Part shown: positions 18,291 to 26,774 of the stretch, piece after piece
Position numbering within the stretch: position 1 is the first letter of the stretch
Layout: each line of letters opens with the position of its first letter
Assembly (NCBI RefSeq): GCF_014201145.1
Contig: NZ_JACHDP010000001.1
Location: forward strand, 5,828,001-5,892,000
Direction of reading: 5' to 3'
Source: Micromonospora parathelypteridis
Lineage (GTDB): Bacteria > Actinomycetota > Actinomycetes > Mycobacteriales > Micromonosporaceae
Length of the DNA: 64,000 bases
Made by a program: the position numbers and the translations under genes
Notes under the pieces: generated by a model
Told to the model about the DNA's origin: nothing
What the model saw: only the letters and a program-made list of their open reading frames with translations
Databases searched by the model: none

Positions 18291-21179
18291 GTGGAGTTTC
18301 GGCTGCTGGGATCGGTCCATCTGCTCAGCGCCAGCGGAGAACTCGTCCGGCTCAACCGGCGCATGGAACGCCTGGTACTGGCCGTGCTCTTGTTGGAGCC
18401 GGGCCGGGTGATCACCACCGACCGGCTGATCGACCTGCTCTGGCGCGAGGCACCCCCCGCGGCGGCCAGAACCACCTTGCAGACCTTGGTCTCGCGTATC
18501 CGGACCGCACTGCGGTCTGCCGGTGGCGACGACCAGCTGGTACGGCTGGTGGCCCACGGCCAGGGCTACCTGCTGCAGGTCCAGCCCGACACGGTGGACC
18601 TCCACCGGTTCCGCAGGCTTGTCGACGCTGCGCGCACGATTGACGACCCGGGGTTGCGCTCCGCCCGGCTCACGGCGGCGCTGGAGCTGTGGCGTGGGCC
18701 GGCACTGGCCGACGCTGCCGACGGCGACCTGCGGGAACAGTTATGTGGGGGCCTGGAAGAGTCGCGCTTCGCCGCCCTCTCCGACCGGATCGACGCCGAC
18801 CTCGAGGCCGGCCGGCACTCGGAACTCATACCCGAGCTGTCCCGCCTGGCCCACGAGCACCCGATGCGTGAGCGGTTGTCCGGTCAACTCATGCTGGCGC
18901 TGCACCGAAGCGGTCGGCGCGCCGACGCGCTCGCCGCCTATCGGCGGACCCGCGAGATCCTCGTCGCCGAACTTGGCCTGGAACCCGGGTCGGAGCTGCG
19001 CGGCCTCGCCGCGTCCATCATCACGGACCGCGAGGGACCCGCGGTGGATGCCGACGAGGCCTCCGGAAACGCCGCGACCGCCGAGGCCCGCGCCGGGTCT
19101 GCGGCGAGGGTCGAGCACCCGGCCCGGTCGGTGGTACCTGCCCAGCTTCCGCCCGCTCTGGCTGGTTTCGTAGGACGCACGGCCTACCTGCGTGACTTGA
19201 GCGACCTGCTCGTTGAGCGGGCAGGCGGTCCCGCGGTCCCACCGTCCATGCCGATCTGCGTGATCGCTGGCACCGCTGGGATCGGCAAGACGGCGCTGGC
19301 CGTAACCTGGGCTCACCAGGTCCGCCACCGCTTTCCGGACGGGCAACTGCACGTGAACCTGCGGGGTTTCGACCCGAACGGTTCCTCGACGAGTCCCGGT
19401 GAGGCGCTACGCGGTTTCCTGGAGGCGCTGCACATACCGACTCGGCAGGTTCCGCCCGGCGTGGAGGCGCAAACAGGGCTGTACCGCAGCCTGCTCGCCG
19501 ACAAACGGGTTCTGATCCTGCTGGACAACGCCCGCGACGCCGAGCAGGTGCGACCGTTGCTACCCGCCTCGCCGGGTTGCCTCGTCCTCGTGACCAGCCG
19601 GAACGTGTTGTCCGGCCTGGTCGCCACCGAAGGGGCGGTGCCGATGCGCCTGGATCTGCCGTCCGCCGCCGAGGCCAGCGAACTGCTGGCCCGCCGGGTC
19701 GGCGCCGAGCGGATCGCGGCCGGCAGCTCCGCGGTCGAGGACATCATCACCCGGTGCGCCCGACTCCCGCTGGCGCTGGCGATCGTCGCCGCCCGCGCAG
19801 CCACGAAACCCAGTCTGACGATCGAGGAACTGGCCACGGAGCTCAGCCAGTACGCCCACGACCTGGACGCCTTCGATGGCGAGGAGGCCATCACCCAACT
19901 CCGTACCGTCTTCTCCTGGTCCTACCGCACCCTGTCGGTCGGCGCCGCCCACCTGTTCCGACTGCTCGGGCTGCATCCTGGCCCCGATGTCAGCGTCTCC
20001 GCCGCCGCCGGTCTTGCCGGGGTCGACCCGCACCAGGTGCGCCCGCTGCTGGCCGAGCTGGTCCGCGTCCACCTCATCGCCGAGCATCCACCGGGCCGGT
20101 ACGCGTTCCACGACCTGTTAGCCGCATATGCCGCGGAACTCGTGCACACCCACGACTGCGACGCCGATCGTCGCGACGCACGCCACCGGCTCCTCGACCA
20201 TTACCTGCAGAGCGCCTACCGGGCCGCCCTGTTGCTGGAGCCCCGGCGGGACCCGATCGAACTCGCCACACCACTGGTCGAGGGACCCGCCGAAGACTTC
20301 GTCGACCCGGACCGGGCCATGGAGTGGTTCGCCGACGAACGTCCGGTGCTACTCGCGGCGATCCCACACGCGGCAAGCACCGGCTTCGACCGCCATGCCT
20401 GGCAACTCGCCTGGACGCTCAGCACCTTCTACAACAGGCAGGGCCGCTGGCCTGAACTGATCACCGCACTGGACGGGATACTGCGGCTGGCCGACCGGTC
20501 CGGGCAGGCACACATCCACCGTCTCCTCGGTCTCTCCCACGCCCACCTGGGCCACGACGATTCGGCCTGCACCCACCTGCAGCAGGCCCTCGACCTCACC
20601 AAAGCGGTGGGAGATCGCACCGGCCAGGCGAACGTCCATCACAATCTCACCTGGCTGTACGCCCGGGAGAAGCGCGACCGCGAGGCTCTCGTCCACGCCC
20701 GGCAGGCACTCGACCTCTACCAGGCCACCAACCACCGGGCCGGACAGGCCCGGATGCTCAACGCGGTCGCCTGGCTCCACGTCCGCATCGGGAACCACCA
20801 GGAGGCCGTCACCCATTGCCGCCACGCCCTCATCATGCTTGAGGAGATTGAGGACCGCCCAGGACAGGCCAACTCCTGGGACACCCTCGGCTACGCATTC
20901 CACCACCTCGGCCGCTACGAACAGGCCACCATCGCCTATCAACGGGCCCTGGACCTGTTCCGGCTCGACGGCGACCGGTTTCACGAGGCCGACACCCTCG
21001 CCCACCTCGGCGAAACCCAGTGTGTCACCGGCGCCACCGAGAAAGCGCGCCGCACCTGGCAACGTGCGCTGCGAATCTTCCACGAGATCGGGCACGCCGA
21101 CGCCGGCCAACTTCAAGCCAAGCTTGCCCAGCTCGATCGAGATCCGACGTCGCTTCCCAAGCCGGGGCTGTCCCGCTGA
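18291..21179 (+). CDS. AfsR/SARP-family regulator (OmpR-type DNA-binding, BTAD, NB-ARC, TPR)
   Basis: The GTG at 18291 starts a standard SARP N-terminus (VEFRLLGSVHLLSASGE), giving 962 residues; the frame is open further upstream, but that stretch is not protein-like. Residues 1-95 are the winged-helix DNA-binding domain, and about 100-245 the BTAD domain. The NB-ARC ATPase has P-loop AGTAGIGKTALA near 326 and a GLPLAL-like RLPLALAI. TPR repeats lie at about 720-950. The family activates secondary-metabolite or secreted-protein genes. It is divergent from the Cys-rich secreted protein across about 150 bp, a plausible target. Confidence 0.93.
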   Translation: MEFRLLGSVHLLSASGELVRLNRRMERLVLAVLLLEPGRVITTDRLIDLLWREAPPAAARTTLQTLVSRIRTALRSAGGDDQLVRLVAHGQGYLLQVQPDTVDLHRFRRLVDAARTIDDPGLRSARLTAALELWRGPALADAADGDLREQLCGGLEESRFAALSDRIDADLEAGRHSELIPELSRLAHEHPMRERLSGQLMLALHRSGRRADALAAYRRTREILVAELGLEPGSELRGLAASIITDREGPAVDADEASGNAATAEARAGSAARVEHPARSVVPAQLPPALAGFVGRTAYLRDLSDLLVERAGGPAVPPSMPICVIAGTAGIGKTALAVTWAHQVRHRFPDGQLHVNLRGFDPNGSSTSPGEALRGFLEALHIPTRQVPPGVEAQTGLYRSLLADKRVLILLDNARDAEQVRPLLPASPGCLVLVTSRNVLSGLVATEGAVPMRLDLPSAAEASELLARRVGAERIAAGSSAVEDIITRCARLPLALAIVAARAATKPSLTIEELATELSQYAHDLDAFDGEEAITQLRTVFSWSYRTLSVGAAHLFRLLGLHPGPDVSVSAAAGLAGVDPHQVRPLLAELVRVHLIAEHPPGRYAFHDLLAAYAAELVHTHDCDADRRDARHRLLDHYLQSAYRAALLLEPRRDPIELATPLVEGPAEDFVDPDRAMEWFADERPVLLAAIPHAASTGFDRHAWQLAWTLSTFYNRQGRWPELITALDGILRLADRSGQAHIHRLLGLSHAHLGHDDSACTHLQQALDLTKAVGDRTGQANVHHNLTWLYAREKRDREALVHARQALDLYQATNHRAGQARMLNAVAWLHVRIGNHQEAVTHCRHALIMLEEIEDRPGQANSWDTLGYAFHHLGRYEQATIAYQRALDLFRLDGDRFHEADTLAHLGETQCVTGATEKARRTWQRALRIFHEIGHADAGQLQAKLAQLDRDPTSLPKPGLSR

Positions 21180-21327
21180 AGATCGCCCCAACTCATCCGC
21201 AGGCCCAAGCGATTTCTGACACGCGGCCCAGGGCGACTCCGGCGGTCCGATGTTCCGACGCGACGCGGTCGGTCGTTGACGACCCGCGAGGCGTACCGGA
21301 CCGGCTGGCTGGGTAACACCGGCGGCC

Positions 21328-22260
21328 ATGAGCACGAGTACCGCTGCCCCCACCACGCCCGTGACCGCCGCCCGGCTGGGCACGGTCGCGGTGGTCGCCC
21401 ACCGCCGCAAGAGCCTCGGTGGCGGCCTCGACGAGCTGCGGGCGACCCTCGCCGGCACCGGCATCGACGACCTGCTCTGGTACGAGGTGCCGAAGAGTCG
21501 CAAGGCGCCGAAGAAGGTCCGCAAGGCGCTGAAGAAGGGCGCCGAGCTGGTCTTCGTGTGGGGTGGGGACGGCATGGTGCAGCGTTGCGCGGACACCCTG
21601 GCCGCCACGGGGACCCCGATGGCGATCCTGCCGGCCGGCACCGCGAACCTCTTCGCCGCCAACCTCGGCATCCCCGAGGACCTGGCGGAGGCGGTGCGGA
21701 TCGGCCTGCACGGCCGGCGACGCCGGCTGGACCTGGGCCGGCTCAACGGCGAGCACTTCGCGGTGATGGCCGGGGCCGGGTTCGACGGTGACCTGATCCG
21801 CGAGGCGGACCGGGACCTCAAGGGCCGGCTCGGCCGGCTGGCGTACGTCTGGACGGGGCTGCGGCACGTCCGGGGCGAGCTGGTGGACACCCGTATCCGG
21901 GTGGACGGGGTCACCTGGTTCGACGGCGAGGCGAGCTGTGTGCTCTTCGGCAACGTCGGCACGATCACCGGCGGCATCCCCGCCTTCGACGACGCCCGAC
22001 CCGACGACGGCTGCCTGGAGGTGGGCGTTTCGACCGCCAGCGGGGCGATCGACTGGGCCCGGACCCTCGGCCGGATGGCCGCCGGCCGGTCGACGGACTC
22101 GCCCTTCGTCCGGATCACCCGGGGCCGCCGGATGACGGTCCGCTTCGCCGCGCCGCGGACGTACGAGCTCGACGGCGGGGCGCGTACGGCGGTTCGGAAG
22201 CTCAAGGTGCGCTCGGTGCCCGGCGCGCTCACCGTCTGCTGCCCCGAGCACTCCGCCTGA
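21328..22260 (+). CDS. Diacylglycerol/lipid kinase family protein
   Basis: 310 residues with a DAGK catalytic domain: the nucleotide-binding motif VWGGDGMVQRCADTL, then ILPAGTANLFAANLGIP, and a C-terminal beta-sandwich including AGAGFDGDLI. Members phosphorylate diacylglycerol, sphingoid or related lipid hydroxyls at the membrane face. The usual GGDGT reads GGDGM, a common variant. An ATG at 21328 fits the family start; the ribosome site is weak. Confidence 0.92.
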   Translation: MSTSTAAPTTPVTAARLGTVAVVAHRRKSLGGGLDELRATLAGTGIDDLLWYEVPKSRKAPKKVRKALKKGAELVFVWGGDGMVQRCADTLAATGTPMAILPAGTANLFAANLGIPEDLAEAVRIGLHGRRRRLDLGRLNGEHFAVMAGAGFDGDLIREADRDLKGRLGRLAYVWTGLRHVRGELVDTRIRVDGVTWFDGEASCVLFGNVGTITGGIPAFDDARPDDGCLEVGVSTASGAIDWARTLGRMAAGRSTDSPFVRITRGRRMTVRFAAPRTYELDGGARTAVRKLKVRSVPGALTVCCPEHSA

Positions 22261-22315
22261 CCGGTGGCACCCTCGTCGGCCGTCAGGCTCTTCAGTCATC
22301 GGGTGCGTCTTTCCT

Positions 22316-23593
22316 ATGGGCAGCGCGGCGACGTGGTACGACTGCTCTAGCGACAAGCCGACGAAGCGGACGGGCCGGGTGACGAGGAACAGAGTGGCCA
22401 ATCTGCTGCGCAGGCGTGAGAGTCCGCAGCGGCCGACTTTCCTGGAACTGTTCTTCGATCTCGTGTTCGTCTTCGCGCTCACCCGGGTCGTGCACGAGTT
22501 GGTGTTGGACTACACCAGGGGTCACGTCGCGGATAGGTTGACCACCTCCCTTGCGGAGAACGGCGAGACGCTGCTGCTGCTCCTGGCGGTCTGGTGGATC
22601 TGGACCCAGACGGCATGGATGACCAGCAGATTCGATCCGTTCCAGCCGGCAGTCCAGTTCGTGGTCATCACGACGATGTATGGGAGCCTGCTCCTGGCGG
22701 TCGCGATCTCGGGGGCTCTCGCCGAGACCGGCCTGCTCTTCGCGAGCACCTATGTCGCGATTCAGGTGGGCCGCAGCCTCTTCTTCGTGGTCATTGTGCG
22801 GGGTCACGACCTGCGCCGCGTCAACATGCTGGCGCTCGTCTGGTTCGGTGTGTCGGCCGTTCCGTGGCTCGCCGGAGCCTTCGCACCCGAGTTGACGCGC
22901 AATTCGCTCTGGACGGTGGCTCTGGCGATCGACTACCTGGGGGGCAGACTCGGCTGGCCGGTACCGGGGCTGGGTCGCGCGAAGATGTCCCCGTGGGCCG
23001 TCGCGGGCGAGCACTTGGCCGAACGTTACTGGCAGCTCGTCATCGTCGCGCTTGGTGAGACGATCCTGACTTCCGGGTCGAGTCTTCTCCGCGGTCCGAT
23101 CGTGGCGCAACGAACGTTGGCCCTTACCGTGTCGTTCCTCATCACGGTGTTGCTGTGGCGGATCTACTTCTACCGAGCCGGCCAAATCTTGGGAGAGGCC
23201 ATCACGGCATCCGCCGACCCTGGCCGGCTCGGCCGGTTGGCCGAGTTCTCGCACCTGCTCATGGTGGTCGGCATCCTCGCCAGCTCAGCCGGCTCTGAAC
23301 TCGTTCTCATAGATCCACTCGGCGACGCCAAACGTGCTTGGGTCGGGGCCATTCTCGGCGGGCCTGCGCTCTTCCTCGCCGGTCGCTCCGTATTCGAGTA
23401 CGTGGCCTTCGCCCGGGTGTCCCGGCCACGGCCGATCGGGATCCTCGTCCTCGCGGCCATGGCACCGATCATGGTCGGCCTGCCGCCCCTCGGAGTCGCT
23501 GCAGCAGCTGTCGTGGTCCTGCTCGGCGTCGCCATCTCGGACACGATCCGAGCCCACGGACGCCCACTAGAGCAGGCCTCGCCGCCACACTGA
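22316..23593 (+). CDS. Low-temperature-requirement A (LtrA) family membrane protein
   Basis: 425 residues with about ten to twelve hydrophobic segments. The signature ELFFDLVFVFALTRV near the N-terminus, then WWIWTQTAWMTSRFDP and ALGETILTSG, are typical of LtrA proteins. Their biochemical role is not established; the name comes from a Listeria mutant. The ATG at 22316 gives the longest form. A GTG at 22394 preceded by GAGGAA would remove 26 non-conserved residues and is also plausible. Confidence 0.93.
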   Translation: MGSAATWYDCSSDKPTKRTGRVTRNRVANLLRRRESPQRPTFLELFFDLVFVFALTRVVHELVLDYTRGHVADRLTTSLAENGETLLLLLAVWWIWTQTAWMTSRFDPFQPAVQFVVITTMYGSLLLAVAISGALAETGLLFASTYVAIQVGRSLFFVVIVRGHDLRRVNMLALVWFGVSAVPWLAGAFAPELTRNSLWTVALAIDYLGGRLGWPVPGLGRAKMSPWAVAGEHLAERYWQLVIVALGETILTSGSSLLRGPIVAQRTLALTVSFLITVLLWRIYFYRAGQILGEAITASADPGRLGRLAEFSHLLMVVGILASSAGSELVLIDPLGDAKRAWVGAILGGPALFLAGRSVFEYVAFARVSRPRPIGILVLAAMAPIMVGLPPLGVAAAAVVVLLGVAISDTIRAHGRPLEQASPPH

Positions 23594-23750
23594 CGCGCGT
23601 ACCGCGCACCCCAGCAAAGACGCGATGCGCGCGTGATACCGGCGCCGACGAGCGCGTCTTCTTCGGCAAGCCCGAACTCGACCCGCTGTCCCGGGTCGTA
23701 CCGACCTGGTTCAATCCGCAGGACAAGCGGGCGCGACAGGGGGAGGACCA

Positions 23751-23879
23751 ATGGGAAGCTGGGGCAGCGGCAACTTCGACAACGACACCGCGGCCGACCA
23801 TCTGGGGATCTTGACCGCTGGCGTTCCTGGGGCGCGGCGCGCGCCCAGTACGCCGCCGTGCGGGCACCCCGCACCCTGA
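23751..23879 (+). pseudogene. Truncated DUF4259-type gene start
   Basis: After a GGGAGG ribosome site, the ATG at 23751 begins MGSWGSGNFDNDTAADHLG, the characteristic opening of DUF4259 proteins, which are normally more than 100 residues. After about 20 residues the similarity ends, and the frame closes at 23879. The rest of the gene has been replaced by sequence coding for an alpha/beta hydrolase end in another frame, so this is a deletion-junction remnant. Confidence 0.65.
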
Positions 23880-24022
23880 TCTACGGCGAACGCGACTGGT
23901 CTCGACCGTCGGAACGGACGCGTACCGCGAAGGCTCTCGGCGAGAAGCCGGTCGTCGTGCCCGACGCCGGCCACTTCACCATCCTGGAGCAGCCCGGACG
24001 GATGGCCGAGATCATCGCTTGA
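23822..24022 (+). pseudogene. C-terminal remnant of an alpha/beta hydrolase
   Basis: The frame ending at 24022 encodes RAPRTLIYGERDWSRPSER and later VPDAGHFTILEQPGRMAEII. This is the last third of an alpha/beta hydrolase, with the acid residue in GERDW and the catalytic His in DAGHF. The nucleophile-bearing front half is missing. It overlaps the DUF4259 start in a different frame. Confidence 0.7.
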
Positions 24023-24057
24023 GCCGCTGACGCGGTTGCGTGGCGGCTGCGGCTCCG

Positions 24058-24636
24058 TCACGACGCCACGTGGTCGTGCTGGCTCTCCAGGCTCAGGTGG
24101 TTGCGTTCGCCCTCGTGGTCGAGGATGCAGAGGATCTCGGCCGGGCCGCCGTGCGCGCCGAATGCGTGCGGAACCATGGTGGAGAACTCGGCTGCCTCGT
24201 TCGTCCCGACCAGGATCGTCCGCTCGCCGAGGCGCAGCACGATCGTGCCGGAGAGCACGATGAGCCAGTCGCGCCCCGGGTGCACACGCAGCTCCTGCGG
24301 CGCCTCGCGGGTCACCCGCATCTTGGCGACCGTCTGCCTGCTGTCGCGGGACAGCAGCCAGGTGGTGATGCCGCGCTCCTCGTTGCTGTGTGGGCGGATC
24401 ACCACGTCGTCGTCGGCATCAGACTCCACCAGCTGGTCGAGGGTGGTGCCCAGGGCGCGGGCGATCGGCGCCATGTGGTCCAGGGCGATCCGCCGGTGGC
24501 CGGTCTCGATCCGGCTGAGGGTGGACGGGCTGAGCAGGCAGCGGTTGGCCAGCTCGTCCAGTGACCAGCCGCGGGCCACCCGCAGGCCACGGATCCGCTG
24601 CCGAACCAGGGCCTCCAGGTCATTGTCTTGCTTCAT
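24058..24636 (-). CDS. XRE-family regulator with C-terminal cupin domain
   Basis: 192 residues from ATG 24636; a longer frame reads into the divergent gene's leader and is not protein-like. Residues about 8-65 form a Cro/CI helix-turn-helix (LDELANRCLLSPSTLSRIE). Residues 110-185 are a cupin (HPGRDWLIVLSGTIVLRLGE). This architecture is a ligand-sensing repressor or activator. It is divergent from a methyltransferase gene with only 47 bp between the two starts, so it very likely controls that gene and itself. Confidence 0.93.
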   Translation of the reverse strand: MKQDNDLEALVRQRIRGLRVARGWSLDELANRCLLSPSTLSRIETGHRRIALDHMAPIARALGTTLDQLVESDADDDVVIRPHSNEERGITTWLLSRDSRQTVAKMRVTREAPQELRVHPGRDWLIVLSGTIVLRLGERTILVGTNEAAEFSTMVPHAFGAHGGPAEILCILDHEGERNHLSLESQHDHVAS

Positions 24637-24683
24637 ACGCAAGATGATATGTCGGAGGAGCAATCGGGGGCTATGGTCGACGC

Positions 24684-25469
24684 ATGGCACACGACCACCT
24701 GATCGAGCTGCTCGACCTGGACGTCGAGGTTCTGCACGCATACCACCGCGACCTGATCGGCTGGGTCGGCCGCGAGGCCGCCGACTCCCCCCGCATCGTC
24801 GACCTCGGCGCCGGCAGTGGCACCGGGTCCCTCGCGCTCGCCCGGGACCTGCCCGGATCCCAGATCACCGCGGTCGACGTGTCCCCGGAGATGCTGGCTC
24901 ACCTGCGTGGTCGGGCCGACGCTGCCCGGGTGGGCGATCGGATCTGTACCATCGAAGCCGATCTTGATCGGTCCTGGCCCGACCTCGGACCGGTCGACGT
25001 GGTCTGGGCCGCCTCCGCGATGCACCACATGGCCGACCCCGGGCAGGCGCTCGCCTCGGCGTTCGACGCGCTGCGGCCGGACGGGCTGCTGGTGATCGCC
25101 GAGTTGGACTCGTTCCCGCGCTTCCTCGTCGGCACCGAGCATGAGGATGTGGAGCAGCGCGCTCACGCCGAGATGGCGAAACGCCGGCAGGAGGCGGGCC
25201 TGCACATGCACGAGAACTGGGGCGACCGGATCACCCACGCCGGCTTCACCGGGGTGACCGAGCGGCACTTTGCCATCGACCTGCGGCCGCCGTTGCCGCC
25301 GGCCACCGAGCGGTATGCCGAGGTCTCGATACGTCGGATGCGCCACGGCTTGGACGGGCGCCTGTCATCATCCGATCTCACCGCGCTGGAGAAGGCTGCC
25401 GCCGGCCTGGCCGGCCGCGACGACCTCAGCGTCCGCACCGAGCGGACGGTCTGGCTGGCCCGCCGTTAA
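24684..25469 (+). CDS. Class I SAM-dependent methyltransferase
   Basis: 261 residues. The SAM-binding glycine loop is VDLGAGSGTGSLALA (residues about 38-52), with the acidic strand-2 residue in ITAVDVSPEML. The later motif VVWAASAMHHMADP and LRPDGLLVIAELD match the ubiquinone/UbiE-like and antibiotic methyltransferase group. The substrate is unknown. Divergently transcribed from the XRE-cupin regulator. It ends in front of an 18-bp palindrome. Confidence 0.92.
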   Translation: MAHDHLIELLDLDVEVLHAYHRDLIGWVGREAADSPRIVDLGAGSGTGSLALARDLPGSQITAVDVSPEMLAHLRGRADAARVGDRICTIEADLDRSWPDLGPVDVVWAASAMHHMADPGQALASAFDALRPDGLLVIAELDSFPRFLVGTEHEDVEQRAHAEMAKRRQEAGLHMHENWGDRITHAGFTGVTERHFAIDLRPPLPPATERYAEVSIRRMRHGLDGRLSSSDLTALEKAAAGLAGRDDLSVRTERTVWLARR

Positions 25470-25488
25470 CGCCTGACGAGTGCGGGGG

Positions 25489-25506
25489 CACCGCCGGCCG
25501 GCGGTG
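25489..25506. terminator. GC palindrome between convergent genes
   Basis: CACCGCCGGCCGGCGGTG is a perfect 18-base palindrome between the methyltransferase stop and the CDF transporter stop. Its central bases would form a short loop. Likely a bidirectional terminator. Confidence 0.5.
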
Positions 25507-25516
25507 GACGGTTGGG

Positions 25517-26446
25517 TCAGGAGCCGGCGCCAGTCGGGTTGAGGAAGACGAATCGGATCGCCGGGTTACGCGCGGTGAGCCGCCGTCTGGCCTCGTCTGC
25601 CACGTCCTCGATGTCAGCGGCCCTGACGTGGTCGGCAAAGTTGATCTTCGCGACAACGAGAATGTCGTCGGGACCGAGCTGCAGGGTCAGCAGCTCCACG
25701 ATGCCTTGCACGTATGGCAGGGCGGTCAGTTCCCGGCGAATCTCGTCCTGAACTGGCTCCCTTGCTGACCGGCCGACGAGCAGAGCGAGATTGTTGCGAG
25801 CCAGAATGGTGGCCACCACGAGGAGCAGTACACCGATGGCGACCGATGCGATGCCATCCCAGACCGGGTCCCCGGTCACCTCGGCGAGCCCCAGGCCTGC
25901 GCCGGCCATGCCCAGGCCGATCAGGGCGGCGCTGTCCTCCAGGAACACCGCCTTGATGGCGGTGTTGGGCGTGCGCCGCAGGACCCTGGCTGGACTGATG
26001 CCCCAGCGCTTGGCCCGGCGCCGTACCTGACGCACCGTCCGCAGCAGGGACACCGACTCCAGGACGAAGGAGACGGCCAGCACCGCGTACGAGACGGTGT
26101 AATCTCCGGTCTCTTTGGTCGATGCGATGACGTGCACGCCGTGGGTGATGGAGAAGCCGGCGCCGCTGACGAAGGTGAAGACGGCGGCGAGGAGGGCCCA
26201 GATGTAGCTCTCCCGACCGTAGCCGAAAGGGCGCGCCGGGTCGGCCCGGCGGCCGCCGCGACGCAGCGCCACGAACAGCAGCACCTCGGTCGTGGTGTCG
26301 GCGAACGAATGCGCGGCTTCCGACAGCACGGCGGCCGAACCTGAGAGCAGACCCGCAACCACCTTGGCCGCAGCGACGGCGACGTTGACGAGACCAGCCA
26401 CGATCACCGTGCGGACGCTCTGCGACTGCCCGTCCGATTCGGTCAT
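25517..26446 (-). CDS. Cation diffusion facilitator family transporter
   Basis: 309 residues with the CDF core: first membrane segments VIVAGLVNVAVAAAKVVAGL, then SGSAAVLSEAAHSFADTTTE, which holds the metal-site His and Asp (HSFAD) of helix 2, and a second site region in helix 5 near VWDGIAS. A C-terminal cytoplasmic domain (about 210-309) ends the protein. CDF proteins export Zn, Mn, Co or Fe in exchange for protons; the metal is not predictable here. Monocistronic, with a convergent neighbour. Confidence 0.93.
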   Translation of the reverse strand: MTESDGQSQSVRTVIVAGLVNVAVAAAKVVAGLLSGSAAVLSEAAHSFADTTTEVLLFVALRRGGRRADPARPFGYGRESYIWALLAAVFTFVSGAGFSITHGVHVIASTKETGDYTVSYAVLAVSFVLESVSLLRTVRQVRRRAKRWGISPARVLRRTPNTAIKAVFLEDSAALIGLGMAGAGLGLAEVTGDPVWDGIASVAIGVLLLVVATILARNNLALLVGRSAREPVQDEIRRELTALPYVQGIVELLTLQLGPDDILVVAKINFADHVRAADIEDVADEARRRLTARNPAIRFVFLNPTGAGS

Positions 26447-26510
26447 GATGCCAGGTTATGGGCCGGGTGTCGGCTAGGCGGACAAACCGACAGGCACACG
26501 CGGTACGCGG

Positions 26511-26657
26511 GGGGTCGCCGAGTCGCACCGGGAGTTCCACGTCGCGCTGGTGGCGCTCGCCGCTAGCCGGCAACTGTCCGCTGTGTACGGCGCGATCCTG
26601 GTGAGGTTGCAGCTCGACATGGTGATCTTTTGGGACTCCGACCGGCCCGACGGCTGA
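26511..26657 (+). pseudogene. C-terminal fragment of a GntR-family (FCD) regulator
   Basis: Reading + strand from 26511 gives AESHREFHVALVALAASRQL and then LDMVIFWDSDRPDG before TGA. The REFH and the helical pattern are those of the FCD ligand-binding domain of FadR-type regulators. No DNA-binding part is present; the upstream sequence is the start of the CDF gene on the other strand. Confidence 0.6.
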
Positions 26658-26774
26658 GCGGCATTGATTCTTAACTCCGATGTCACCTCCCGAACCCTCA
26701 GGCGACGTGGCGGTGTCTGCCCGCAGGAGTTTGCTGTCAGCTATCGCACATACCCTGACCAGGAGCTGATTCGC

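Noticed and set aside
20349..22232. 627-codon minus-strand frame
   Set aside because: Runs antisense to the SARP and lipid-kinase genes; composition is a GC-rich shadow and no domain is recognisable.
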